Source: CAZZNQ01 sp964655775
Lineage (GTDB): Bacteria; Planctomycetota; Brocadiia; SM23-32
NCBI GenBank assembly: GCA_964655775.1
Contig: CAZZNQ010000033.1
Span: forward strand, 1 to 39,308
Direction: 5' to 3'
DNA: 39,308 nt
Positions 17,687 to 27,700 of the stretch are shown here, piece after piece. Position 1 is the first letter of the stretch. Each line of letters begins with the position of its first letter. A program made the position numbers and the translations under genes. The notes under the pieces are model-generated. The model was not told the origin of the DNA and did no database searches. It saw nothing but the letters and a program-made list of their open reading frames with translations.

Positions 17687-19873
17687 TCAGGATGAGACGG
17701 CCTGCAGACGAAGGCGAAGGCCCGAGACGATACGGCCGAAATGATAGCTGCCCATCGGGCCGGAGCCGTAAGTGATGCGCGCCTTACCGGTCATTCCCCA
17801 GTCGAGTCGAGTCTTGGGATCGACCATGGCGCTACGCAACAGATACAGGGTCACAAGCGGCTTGTTGCGGCCGTCCGGGCCGGGCTTGACGGGTATGTAG
17901 CCGACATCGGCAAGCGTGATGCCTACGTTCTCGATCTCCTTCACGTCCACCGGCGTCATGACGCGGACCTGGGACTCGAAATCTTGAGAGGGCAGCGCCC
18001 GCAGGCGGCAGACCATACGGTTGCCGGGCGTCAGTTTCGACAGGTCGTGCTCGTAGACGAAGGTCTCGAATCGGTAGCCTTCCGTTGCGGCTACCGCCAT
18101 CACGCCGGTGCCGGCGGCGATGCTCACGCTTTCCAGCGCGCTCAAATCGGTGTCGTAGTCGGGCGAGGGGTACTCCACGAACTGGTGTTGGGGGGCTGCC
18201 GCGCGAATCTCCTGCTGGCGCAGACCTACAACCACGCCCGCGTGTTCGGCACGCAGCGTCAGCCGCTCGATATCACTCTCCACCTGTCTGAGCTGGTCCG
18301 TCAGGACGGCCTTGTACCGCACCTGTATCGCGTGACCTGCCGGGTCGTCCACCAGGGCCTCGCGCATGCGTGCATTTACCTCGGCCAGACTGTGCCGGAG
18401 CATTTCCGCCTGAAGTTCAAGGTTCGGATCAGTCATTTCCGCCAGCACTTCGCCCTCCGCCACGCGCTGTCCTTCGCGCACGAGGACGCGCTCCACGCGC
18501 CCGGAGACTGCCGCACGGACGACGGTAAGCCGCGGCGGCGCTACCACGCACGGCGCGTTGATGGCGTATTCGATGGGCACGAACCAGAGCCCCGCCGCCA
18601 CCGCCACAATGGATGCCACCACAGCCAGGTATCGCACGCGAACACGCCCCGAGCGGTACTGGCGGGCCAGTTCCTTGCCGCGTTTCCAGACGGGGCCGAT
18701 GATCATACCGTAGAGAGAAGTGGCCCACATGAAGACTCCAAGGGGCGGCAAGAGGCTGTAGAGCACCAGGCCGATGGAGACGACGATAATGATCCTGTAG
18801 AAGAACCGCGCGACCCCATATGTCAGGTAGACCATCCTCTCCTGGTCCGGGACGGTGCTCTCCGGAGTCTCGATCCCCAGCACGTGGCGGTCGAACAGCC
18901 CGGCCAGGTACTTTCCAGCCTTCATGCGCAGATTGGGTATCTCGACCAGGTCGGAGAGGATGTAGTACCCGTCGAACCGCAGCAGCGGGTTGGCGTTGAA
19001 GAGCACCGTGCTGATTGTGCAGGTGACCATGGTGGCGTAGGCAAGCTGCTTGAGGATCCCGGGGTCGGAGGTGATCCAGACGATGCTGGCGATGGAGGCC
19101 AGCATGACTTCGGAAATGATGCCGGATGCGGTTACCTGAATCCGTTCCCACTTATTCGGGAACAGCCACGCGTCGGTGGTGTCCGTATACATGCACGGCT
19201 GGAACACCAGGAACGCCGGTCCGATGGCGTGCACCTCGCCTCCGTAGTACTTGCAGGTGAGGGCATGGCCCATCTCGTGGATGAACTTCACCGAGAAGAT
19301 GACGATGCTGAGGATGAGCAGGTTCCATCCGCTGAGGAGACTGAACGCATCCGCCACCAGCACCGAGAAGTTGCTCAGGATGATCCACAGAGCCACTCCC
19401 GACAGCAGCAGCCAGCAGATCATGAAAGCCTTGGTCATGATCGGCCGGAAGTAGGGCAGCAGCTTGTTGAGGACTCTGTCCGGGTCCCAGAGGGGTATGG
19501 TCACGAATAGGTAGTTGGAGACGACCTGGCGCAGCTTGTGTTTGCGGACCTTCTCTCGATTCCGAGCCAGGCGCCGCACGTCCTCCATGCCCTTGCTTTT
19601 CAGCAGGTGAGAGCTCTGGAGCTGGTTGGCGAACTTGTAGACCTCAACGGGGGACACTTCGAACCCGGTCCGGTTCTTGACTTCACGGATGGTCTGCTCG
19701 ACCCCCATGCCGTCCTGGAAGCACTTGAGCACAACATATTCCACCTCTCCCAGGCGGTAGTAATTGAGCGTAACGGGATCTTTGGCGACGTAGCAGAGCA
19801 CGCCGCCATAGTACTGCGGCACTATCTCCAGGTCGGTTCGGATCGGGGGCGGTTTAGGTTCGGATATCGGCAC
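17687..19873 (-). CDS. PqqD-like / M50 site-2 protease / HlyD-type adaptor fusion
   Basis: The protein has 728 residues in three parts. Residues 1-95 look like a PqqD-type winged helix, a fold that in peptide maturation enzymes holds leader peptides. Residues 145-430 are an integral membrane M50 metalloprotease: HEMGH at 199-203 and NPLLRFDG at 295-302 supply the zinc ligands. After a membrane segment (about 435-455), residues 465-720 form a periplasmic biotinyl-lipoyl and barrel adaptor with a coiled-coil hairpin (about 490-560). The start is a GTG with only a weak GGTGAT upstream. Proteins of this build occur in bacteriocin and related export systems. Next to HlyD and TolC genes it is the likely inner-membrane core of the exporter. 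Confidence 0.88.
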   Translation of the reverse strand: MPISEPKPPPIRTDLEIVPQYYGGVLCYVAKDPVTLNYYRLGEVEYVVLKCFQDGMGVEQTIREVKNRTGFEVSPVEVYKFANQLQSSHLLKSKGMEDVRRLARNREKVRKHKLRQVVSNYLFVTIPLWDPDRVLNKLLPYFRPIMTKAFMICWLLLSGVALWIILSNFSVLVADAFSLLSGWNLLILSIVIFSVKFIHEMGHALTCKYYGGEVHAIGPAFLVFQPCMYTDTTDAWLFPNKWERIQVTASGIISEVMLASIASIVWITSDPGILKQLAYATMVTCTISTVLFNANPLLRFDGYYILSDLVEIPNLRMKAGKYLAGLFDRHVLGIETPESTVPDQERMVYLTYGVARFFYRIIIVVSIGLVLYSLLPPLGVFMWATSLYGMIIGPVWKRGKELARQYRSGRVRVRYLAVVASIVAVAAGLWFVPIEYAINAPCVVAPPRLTVVRAAVSGRVERVLVREGQRVAEGEVLAEMTDPNLELQAEMLRHSLAEVNARMREALVDDPAGHAIQVRYKAVLTDQLRQVESDIERLTLRAEHAGVVVGLRQQEIRAAAPQHQFVEYPSPDYDTDLSALESVSIAAGTGVMAVAATEGYRFETFVYEHDLSKLTPGNRMVCRLRALPSQDFESQVRVMTPVDVKEIENVGITLADVGYIPVKPGPDGRNKPLVTLYLLRSAMVDPKTRLDWGMTGKARITYGSGPMGSYHFGRIVSGLRLRLQAVSS

Positions 19874-19892
19874 GGTTCATCACCGTGGATGG

Positions 19893-20759
19893 CTATGAGT
19901 CCTGTTTGCTGTCCGTGAACTGGACGCGACATTCCATGCCCGGCTTCACCGAATCCGTTTCCGGGCGAACCAGCACCTTGACGGCGAACTTGCCGGATCG
20001 GCTGTCGACGTAGGGGGATACGACGCTGATCTCGCCGGAGAAGGCGCCTTCGCGCACGGCGGGGAAGCGGACCATCGCCGTTTGTCCGACGAAGACGCGC
20101 TCAGCATGCTCCTCGGGCAGGTGGGCGGTCACTTCGATGACCCCTGGATCCAGCACTTCCACCAGCGGCTGACCCGTTTGAGCCATCTCGCCGGGATCGA
20201 TCCACACCCGCGAGACCAGGCCGTCGATGGGCGATCGGATCGTGTAGTCCTGCGCCTGAGCCCTCAGCAGCGCGAGCTGGGCTTCGGCCAGCAACTTGCC
20301 GCGTTCCAGTTCCTGCAGGTCCAGTTCGGCCATTCTCATCTCGTGCCGCGCCTTGTCGACGTCGAACTCCATGACGTAGCGGTCGGGTTCGTCGCCCTGG
20401 ATTTCGCGCAATCGATTGTACTCCGCCTTGCGGTAAGAGAACATTTGTTCGGTGCCCGCTATCCGCGCAGCAAAGTCCGCTGCGACCTCGGCAGCCTTGA
20501 TTCGGGCGTCGATGATCCGCGAATCGAATCTCACCAGGATATCGTCCTTTGCGACGGCCTCTCCTTCCTCGTGAGCAACCTCCACGACGTTGTCGTCGAG
20601 CTTGGAGGAGAGGAGCACCTGCGTCTTGGCCGCGCTCACGGCCGGCCATTGCGTGGTGAGGAAGCCTTCGGCCTCCCGAGCCGCGCCCGCACACCATGAT
20701 GTGTCGATCGCCAGAATGGTGAGAGCTGCGGCGATGCCCAAACACAGAACAGTCTTCAT
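19893..20759 (-). CDS. HlyD/RND-type periplasmic adaptor (membrane fusion protein)
   Basis: This 288-residue protein starts at the ATG at 20759, preceded by GGGGTGAT; the frame upstream of it runs through the promoter. It begins with a Sec signal peptide (cleavage near CAGA|AR). The biotinyl-lipoyl half-motif VVEVAHEEGEAVAKDDILV opens the domain, followed by a long helical hairpin (about 85-165) and the second half-motif IRSPIDGLVSRVWIDPGE. A beta-barrel and a membrane-proximal part close it. Such adaptors bridge an inner-membrane component to a TolC duct. It is the first gene of the HlyD-M50/HlyD-TolC-micropeptide operon. Confidence 0.9.
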   Translation of the reverse strand: MKTVLCLGIAAALTILAIDTSWCAGAAREAEGFLTTQWPAVSAAKTQVLLSSKLDDNVVEVAHEEGEAVAKDDILVRFDSRIIDARIKAAEVAADFAARIAGTEQMFSYRKAEYNRLREIQGDEPDRYVMEFDVDKARHEMRMAELDLQELERGKLLAEAQLALLRAQAQDYTIRSPIDGLVSRVWIDPGEMAQTGQPLVEVLDPGVIEVTAHLPEEHAERVFVGQTAMVRFPAVREGAFSGEISVVSPYVDSRSGKFAVKVLVRPETDSVKPGMECRVQFTDSKQDS

Positions 20760-20852
20760 GCGATCACCCCGTGCAAGCCTGGACGCGTTCCGATCACCGG
20801 AGGGGCTTCCCACACAACCCAACGGTGCGGGAGCTCCCAGAACAACGCTGGG

Positions 20853-20881
20853 ATTGTAAGTGACGCGAGGCCCTAAGTCAA
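20853..20881 (-). promoter_or_regulatory. Predicted promoter of the HlyD-M50-TolC operon
   Basis: On the minus strand TTGACT (20876-20881) and TACAAT (20853-20858) are separated by exactly 17 bp. It lies between the terminator of the LEPR-XLL protease gene and the HlyD start, so the export genes are an independent transcription unit. Confidence 0.65.
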
Positions 20882-20917
20882 AGACCCCGGGCCGTTTACC
20901 GCTACCTGACCCCGGCT

Positions 20918-20956
20918 GAAACAAAGCGGAACGGCATGCATTGCACGCCGTTCCGC
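20918..20956 (-). terminator. Rho-independent terminator after the LEPR-XLL protease gene
   Basis: A perfect 10-bp stem (GCGGAACGGC with GCCGTTCCGC, 20926-20935 and 20947-20956) surrounds an 11-base loop. On the minus strand it is followed by TTTGTTTC. It starts 29 bp after the protease stop codon. Confidence 0.8.
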
Positions 20957-20984
20957 CGTGGTACTGCTACTTGGTCCCGACAGC

Positions 20985-23900
20985 TCAAACGACTCCCACG
21001 CAGGCGTGGACGTTGCCGCCGTCGAACCACATGTCATTCCAGAAGTCAACGTAGTAGGATTCGCCGTCCACCTTGAGGTCGAAACCGCCCACGTCCGCAT
21101 GGATCATGCTGACGGGGTCTGTGCTGGTGGCGGCGCCGTTGATCTTGATCTTGCCGCAGGCGTAGGCAAAGACCTCGCTGGTGTCGAAGGCGTCTCCAAC
21201 CTTGAGTGATTCGAGATAGCCGTCGATGTCGAACAGTGCACCGATGGCATCGTCGCCGATCTTGATCTTCTCCGCGTTGCCGAGGATCTCGACCATGCCG
21301 CGGCAGTCCTCGCTCACCTTAAGCTTGCCGAGGTAGCGTCCGCCGAGATAAGAACCGTTGGCCATTGCCTCAAGCTTGGCCTTGCCGATGCCGATCTCGG
21401 ACCATACGCTGCCCATCAGCGGGGTGGAGGACTTGAGCTTAAGGATGGGACCGCCGGTACCGAAGTCACCCATCAATTGGCCATAGTCGCCTTTGAACTT
21501 CACCTTGCCGAAGCCGTGGTCACTGGCGACGTCGCCCACCACGGGGGCCTCGGTCTGGAATTTCTCCACATAACCCGATACGGCGAGGCCGACCGGGTCG
21601 TCGGTCTCGCCGTCGTGATCTACGTCCATGGGCAGGACCACGCCGTCGCCGACAGTCAGGCCGTTGATGTCGTAGCCGGACAGGGGCGAATTGAGGTCGA
21701 CCTTGCTGGCGTTACCGTCCAGAACGATATAGCTTATCGGCATTCCGGGATACGTGTCGTCCACGATCTTGATGGCCTGATCGGAGCCGGGCCTCTGCTG
21801 GATGACCACGCCGAACTCCGAGTACTGAGGCTTGAGCACCACCTTCCTGATGCCGTTCGAGTTGCCGCTGACGTCGGCCACCGCACGAACGTCGACTTCG
21901 TCGGGCGTAATGCCGTCGGTCGTGTCGTAAAAGGTGATCAACCCGCCGTAGGCCGAGATCTGGCCGTCCTGGATGCCGGGCAGCTTGAAGACGAAGGAGA
22001 AGACGAAATCTCCGCCCTCGGTTCCGTTCTCATCGCCGTCCAGCCGGTTGCCCCAGGTGTCGGTGAGACCGTCGCCGGAGAGAGTGAGCGTATACTCCCC
22101 TTCGTAGAGATCGGTCCCGGTTATGTCGATCAGGACGCTGTCGGAATCCGGCACCAGGTCGAAATCGACCGGCAGCATTGTGGTGTCGTCAATCAGCGAG
22201 TAATTGGCTTCGTCCGCCATGGCGAACTGGGCCATGTTCTCCGAGAACACCACCTCGATCTCGCCCACGGGCGTCTGCATGGCGCCGCCGATGCTCAGGT
22301 AGGCCACCTCTGGCGGATCCATGTCCGGCTCAATGGTGCCGGTTACCTGCAGGTCATCGATGTTCCAGCCCGACCCGATCACCGAGGAATCCGTGGGGCC
22401 CATGCCGAAGCGAACGCGGAAGTTGGCGTTCCCATCCGCGGATGCGGAGACGTCGAACTCCTGATGCTGCCAGGATGAGTCCGTCACGTCGAAGGCGTTC
22501 TCGTAAATGGTGATCCAGGATACGCCGTTGAAGACCTGGACATAGGCGTGATCCCAGAACGAGTCCTCAACGTTAAGCCAGCGCTCGAACTCGAGTGTCA
22601 CGTCGGATGCGTTCGAGCAGTCGATGAACGGAGATGTCGTCCACCGGGTGGCGACGATGTTGTTCTCGTAGTTGCCGCCTATGTTGTAGCCCAGCACCTG
22701 GTTGTCGCCGCCCGGGCTGGTGTCGAGGGCCGGGTCCGGGTATCCCAGCCCCAGAACGACGCCGGCGGTCGCAGGGCCGATCTCCCAACGGTTGTTCATC
22801 AGGCCGCCCCAGCCCTGGTCGCTGCTGAAGTCGTCGTAGAAGATCGCTCCGGCATCCCACGTGACCTCCTCGGCCAAGACGTTGTTGCCTTCGTCCGCTT
22901 CGGCCACGTCGTTGTCGAAGTCCACGTCCAGGATCAGGTAATACTGGCCGTCCGTGGCGAATGGGTCGGCCACCGGCACGGCCGGGTTCTGCACGGTACC
23001 GGAGTAGGTGGCGTAAGCGTTCAGCCCTGCCACGTGTTCGGTTGCGAGCAGGTAGTCGTCGCCGCCGCCCACGGCGTTGTCGTCGGAGATGTAGATGTTC
23101 ACATCGAAGGCGCCGGCCGCCGTGTCGCCCGCATTGAGGATGGAGTAGCTGAGTTCCCCGTAGGAATACCCGAACAGTGCGTCCGTGCCGAGTGAAACAT
23201 CGACGGGAAGGAGGTCGACGCCGGCGACGGTGCCGAATACCAACTGCGCATAGACCGAACTCCCCTGCACCGTGTTGACGACGGGATCGGCGCTCACGCG
23301 GACCGTGTCCGGCACTCCGCCTGCATAGTCGGAGTACTGCTCTACGGCGAAATAGTCTATCTCTCCCGTCATCGAAGATCCGGTGTCGTACACCTCGATG
23401 AAGAAGTTCTGGGGGATGGAGACCGATCCGAGGAACTCCGTAATGTCCAGCACCATGATGTTGGATGGGAACGGGTCGTTCCCGTCGCTGGCCATCTGGG
23501 GGGAGATGAATGACTTTGTTACGGTGGGGGCGCCTGTGTCGCCGGCGCCGAGTTCGATCACTGCTTCGCCACGGTCGTTGTGGTCGATGGTGAACGCGGC
23601 AACCAGTTCGGGCTCGTAGCCAATCAGGTCGTCGTAGAACGTCACGTTGCCCACGCGCTGGCGCATTGCTTCATAGCTTAGCCAGAAGCAGCCGTCGTTG
23701 TCCGTCTCGCCGCTCCATGTGTTTCCCCAGGAGTTCGCGATTTTGAACGCACCGTACTGGGTGCTGCCGCCTTCGGTATACGACATGTTGTCGTCGTAGC
23801 CGACGACCGTAACGCAGTGGTTGATGCTCAGGTTCTGGAAGTTGTCCAGCGTGGACATCTCGACCATGTCGCCGGCGTCTATGTTGATCTGGGCCAGGTT

Positions 23901-24668
23901 ACCGGCGGCAAGCAGGTCCTTCAGCCCATCGAGGGAGACACTCACGTCCAGATAGCTGGCCGAACCGTCGCCTCGGTACAATGGTGCCTCACGCCAGGCG
24001 GCCTCGGCGGGCCAGGAGCTATGGTCGCTGTCGCTGTACGGCATGGTCGACCAGGTGGCCGCACCGATGGTCTTGATGATCTCGATGGCGTCGAAGTCCC
24101 AGGACCCTCCGTCGTATCCATCGTTGATCTGATGGTACACGAAGTCCGGACTGAAGATGTGGTCAAGCTGCGAGTCGGGGGCGTCGCCAACCCAGTTCAC
24201 GGTGGAGAGGTCCCAGCCGTGTTCGCTCGCCTCCTGGAAGGTCTTGGTGTAGTAGACGACGGCCCAGGCCGTGCAGGAGCCCTCTGAGCCCTGGTTGCCA
24301 ATGGCGGGGAAGTACTGGCTTGTGGTCCAGTCGACGGACGGCGGCTGGCCCGGTGCGGACGGCAGCGAGACGCTGTCGACAATCTGCAGCTTGCCCACCA
24401 TCTGATCCCACTCTTCAGCGGTAGGCGGGCGCCATCCGGTGCCGTGGCCGTCAATGACGGTGTTGTAGTAGCCGCCTTCTTCGGAGACGCCTATCCTCTC
24501 CTTGAGGGATTCCAGCTCGTCGGCCTTGAGCACGTGGCTCTCCAGCACGAGCTTGGGTGCTGCATCCCCGGGAGCGCCGTTCAACAGTATCCGTGGTTCC
24601 AGCGCCTCCAGGTCGATGGAAGTGCTGCGATTCCGGCCGCTTCCGTCAGAAGTGCTTCGCGACTGCAT
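20985..24668 (-). CDS. LEPR-XLL surface protein with papain-family (C1A) cysteine protease domain
   Basis: The protein has 1,227 residues. A basic N-terminus leads to LEPRILL at 23-29. A C1A protease domain (about 108-340) shows all active-site residues: Gln126 and Cys132 in GNQGSEGSCTAWA, His284 in INHCVTVVGYD and Asn312 in ANSWGNTW. Then come a CARDB-like adhesion domain (about 484-600), a jelly-roll domain (608-778), an Ig-like domain (784-895) and a beta-solenoid-like stretch of short GKxKxxG turns (from about 1040). The last 57 residues match the end of the neighbouring giant. AGGAGGAACGT precedes the ATG. It is probably exported and surface-attached; it lies 80 bp downstream of the giant gene with no clear promoter between them. 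Confidence 0.88.
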   Translation of the reverse strand: MQSRSTSDGSGRNRSTSIDLEALEPRILLNGAPGDAAPKLVLESHVLKADELESLKERIGVSEEGGYYNTVIDGHGTGWRPPTAEEWDQMVGKLQIVDSVSLPSAPGQPPSVDWTTSQYFPAIGNQGSEGSCTAWAVVYYTKTFQEASEHGWDLSTVNWVGDAPDSQLDHIFSPDFVYHQINDGYDGGSWDFDAIEIIKTIGAATWSTMPYSDSDHSSWPAEAAWREAPLYRGDGSASYLDVSVSLDGLKDLLAAGNLAQINIDAGDMVEMSTLDNFQNLSINHCVTVVGYDDNMSYTEGGSTQYGAFKIANSWGNTWSGETDNDGCFWLSYEAMRQRVGNVTFYDDLIGYEPELVAAFTIDHNDRGEAVIELGAGDTGAPTVTKSFISPQMASDGNDPFPSNIMVLDITEFLGSVSIPQNFFIEVYDTGSSMTGEIDYFAVEQYSDYAGGVPDTVRVSADPVVNTVQGSSVYAQLVFGTVAGVDLLPVDVSLGTDALFGYSYGELSYSILNAGDTAAGAFDVNIYISDDNAVGGGDDYLLATEHVAGLNAYATYSGTVQNPAVPVADPFATDGQYYLILDVDFDNDVAEADEGNNVLAEEVTWDAGAIFYDDFSSDQGWGGLMNNRWEIGPATAGVVLGLGYPDPALDTSPGGDNQVLGYNIGGNYENNIVATRWTTSPFIDCSNASDVTLEFERWLNVEDSFWDHAYVQVFNGVSWITIYENAFDVTDSSWQHQEFDVSASADGNANFRVRFGMGPTDSSVIGSGWNIDDLQVTGTIEPDMDPPEVAYLSIGGAMQTPVGEIEVVFSENMAQFAMADEANYSLIDDTTMLPVDFDLVPDSDSVLIDITGTDLYEGEYTLTLSGDGLTDTWGNRLDGDENGTEGGDFVFSFVFKLPGIQDGQISAYGGLITFYDTTDGITPDEVDVRAVADVSGNSNGIRKVVLKPQYSEFGVVIQQRPGSDQAIKIVDDTYPGMPISYIVLDGNASKVDLNSPLSGYDINGLTVGDGVVLPMDVDHDGETDDPVGLAVSGYVEKFQTEAPVVGDVASDHGFGKVKFKGDYGQLMGDFGTGGPILKLKSSTPLMGSVWSEIGIGKAKLEAMANGSYLGGRYLGKLKVSEDCRGMVEILGNAEKIKIGDDAIGALFDIDGYLESLKVGDAFDTSEVFAYACGKIKINGAATSTDPVSMIHADVGGFDLKVDGESYYVDFWNDMWFDGGNVHACVGVV

Positions 24669-24748
24669 ACGTTCCTCCTGAGACCCCTGGGGGGCCGCTT
24701 GAGGCTACGAGGAGTTACGATTACAGTGCGCGCAGCAAGCCCTGAGGC

Positions 24749-27700
24749 TTACCCCACATAGGCGTGGATGCCGTTGATCACCTCGCCGACCAGATCGTCG
24801 ATGAAGTACTTGTCACCGTCGGCCTTCAAGACGAAGCTGCCGAAGGCGGCGTGGATCTCTTCGGCGGGTGCGCCAGTGCTGCTCACTGCGCCGCTGACCT
24901 TAATCTGAACGATCTGGTTCGCGTCTATGTTGCTGTCGGTGTAATTGCCCTTGATCTTCAGCTTGCCCAGTATGTTCGAGATGTCGATGTCGCTGTTGAT
25001 GACGCTTCCTTTGATCTTGCCCTTCAGGAAGTTGCCATCGATCGACAGGTCGCCCATGAACGGCCCGTTCTTGACCTTGAGCTGGTCCAGACCGTCGCCC
25101 GGCAGGCCCCATCCGATCGAGATGTCGCCGCTGGGCGTGACGCCTCCCTGCGCATCGATCTTGCCGGCATGACGCGCTACGTTGATGGGAGCGTCAATCG
25201 GTCCGTACTTGACCTTCAGCGATTCCAGTTCAGTATGCGAGGTGATGGCTCCCATCACGCCGTTGGGCGTCTTGTACTCGGCCTTGCCGATGTAGCCGGC
25301 TTCCAGTGAGCCGTTGAAATCGCCGTCGCTTACCTTGAACTTGACGAGCATGTCGCCGATGTAGATGTCATCGTCGATGACATTGGCGACCGGTCCGCCG
25401 TACTTGTCGACGCGGAAGTCCTCGACGTTGCCGTCTATCTCAACGCGCGGGTCCAGGGCGTCGCTGTTGGACGTTATCCTGCCGCCCTTGATTCTGAAGT
25501 CGGGAACGTTGCCGTTCACGGTCAGATCCGCGTCCAGGTTCCCGTAGCGGATGTAGAACTCCTCCATGTCGTCGCCGACGGTGACGTCGCCGGAGACGTC
25601 GGCCTCGCTCTGGAACTCGAGCAGGTCATCCATGCTGGTGACCGTGCCGGCTGCCGAAGATCCGCCTTGGAGTTCCATCTCGCCGATATATCCGGCCCAG
25701 ACCGGAGCCTGAAGCTGATATTCAGTGTAGAACTCGGCCAGCACGTCCTCAACGGTCAGCGATCCTGCGACGAAGCCGTCGGTGGCCTCAAAGAGGAACA
25801 GGCTGCCCTCGACGTATATGTTGCTGTTGACCGCCCAGGCGCCGTTGCCTTCGATCACCATGCTGTACACGTCGCTGCCGAGGACGGTCACGTCGCCGTT
25901 CAGCACGCCGTTTTCGATCTCGAAGTCGACGATATCGCCTTGCTCGATTAACACGTCGCCGTTGACGTTTCCGTTCTCAACGAACAGTTCGAACAGGGTC
26001 CCGCCCGGATCGAACGGGTCCAGGGGGTTGTTCTGCTGGATGGTGATATCTCCTTCGATGTTCCCGTCCATAACCTCGATCAGGCCGATATGGGCCGTTA
26101 CGGGGTTGCCGCGCGAGAAGTCGAAGTAGCTTGTCGTGGTGACGTCTCCGAAAACGGTGCCGTCTTCCACGATCAGTTCGCCCAATCCGCCGCCGGGGCG
26201 CTGGGTGGCGGTGTTGACGATGGTGTCAACGTCGCCGAAAAGATCGCCGTTCCAGATCTGAATGGAGCCTATGGCGAGGTTATTGGGCGTGCTGCCTCCC
26301 GCCTGAATATCTCCGAACACGTGCCCGCCGAACACCTCGATCTGGCCGATGTAATTGGCGATGGTGACCTGTCCGAACAGCTGCTGACCCACGCCCAGGT
26401 AGCCCAGGTGTCCGCTGGGGCCCCACATGATGAGGTCGCCCAGATAGTCGCCGTCCACCATCACGTTCTCCAGCGTGCCGTCCACGTTCAGGTCGGCATT
26501 CATGTCCCAACGGGTGTGTATGCCGAACACGCGGCCGGTTGCCAACTGAAGCGTGCTGCCGCCGGTGAAGTTGTCGGCCTCGATTAGCTCGATGAACAGA
26601 GGCGCGCTGATGGTCGTCGGCTGGGTGGCGATCAGATCGTCGGAGATCGATATCTCTCCGATGGAGGCCAGCCCGAAGATGTTCAGGTTGATCATGTTGC
26701 CGTTGCGGACCAGTATGTCGCCGATGCGGCCCTGGCTGCGGATTCCGGACTGAAGGTAGAAAGGCGGCGCCTCCGTGCCGTCGAAATCGCCCCGGCCGAT
26801 CTCGATCAGGTCGATGCCCCGGCCGCTGAGCGGGTCGCCGACGGCCAGGAAATTGGTGTGCTCGATCCCGACCGCCTGAGGGCCGAGTACCAGATCGCCG
26901 ATAACGCCGACCTGGAATCTAGAGTAGCGAATGCCGCTGACACCGTCGAACTCGAATTCATCGAGTTCCACGCCCGGGGTAGTGAGAATCGCCTCATCCC
27001 AGAAGGTCCAGTCGGACGTATCGGCGCCGGCCCCGATCGATGCTTCGTCGAAGATCGTGTCGGTTCCCTGCATGCTGTTGATGCCGTTTGCGCCGAAGAT
27101 CGGCCCCATGACCAGGGCGTTGCTGGAGTAGAACTCGTCCAGAATGCCGTCAGTGAATATGCCGCCGTCCGGGGTGCCGCCGTGGCTGCCGAGGATGCCG
27201 TCACCGGGATCCGCTTCGCCGATGCCCAGGCCGGCGTAGACCGTCCCGGCCAGGCCGTCGGACGTGCGCGCGGGAATCATGTGCCCTTTGAACGTGAAGG
27301 CTCCGCCGTTATCGACGCCGTTCATGTCGGCCTCGACCGAACCTATGAACGTGCCGGCGTAGACGTCGCCGATGGAACCGTTCGCACCGACCGAGCCGAT
27401 CCCAGCGGACACTGCGACGCCGTTCCAATAGCGCAGGCTATCTGCGCTGAGCTGCGTAACGTAGGTGGTATCCTCGGTTGCATAGAACAGCGAAGCGCCA
27501 GCGTAGATGTATGCCAGCGACGGATCGGCCTGGAAGATGGGTGCGGCCGGGTCGGGTGTGGCGCCCAGCAGCGTGTGGGGCGCAAAGGCAGTCGGGGTGG
27601 GGTTCTGGAAGCGGCCCAGTTCGGGCATGTAGCGCTCGGTAATCCCCACGTGACCGTTCGCCCAGATATCGCCGACGGACCCGGCGAACACGTTCACGAT

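Noticed and set aside
17741..19510. 589-codon open frame on the plus strand
   Set aside because: It is antisense to the M50-HlyD fusion gene, whose HEMGH and adaptor motifs fix the coding strand. The antisense product is His- and Arg-rich noise.
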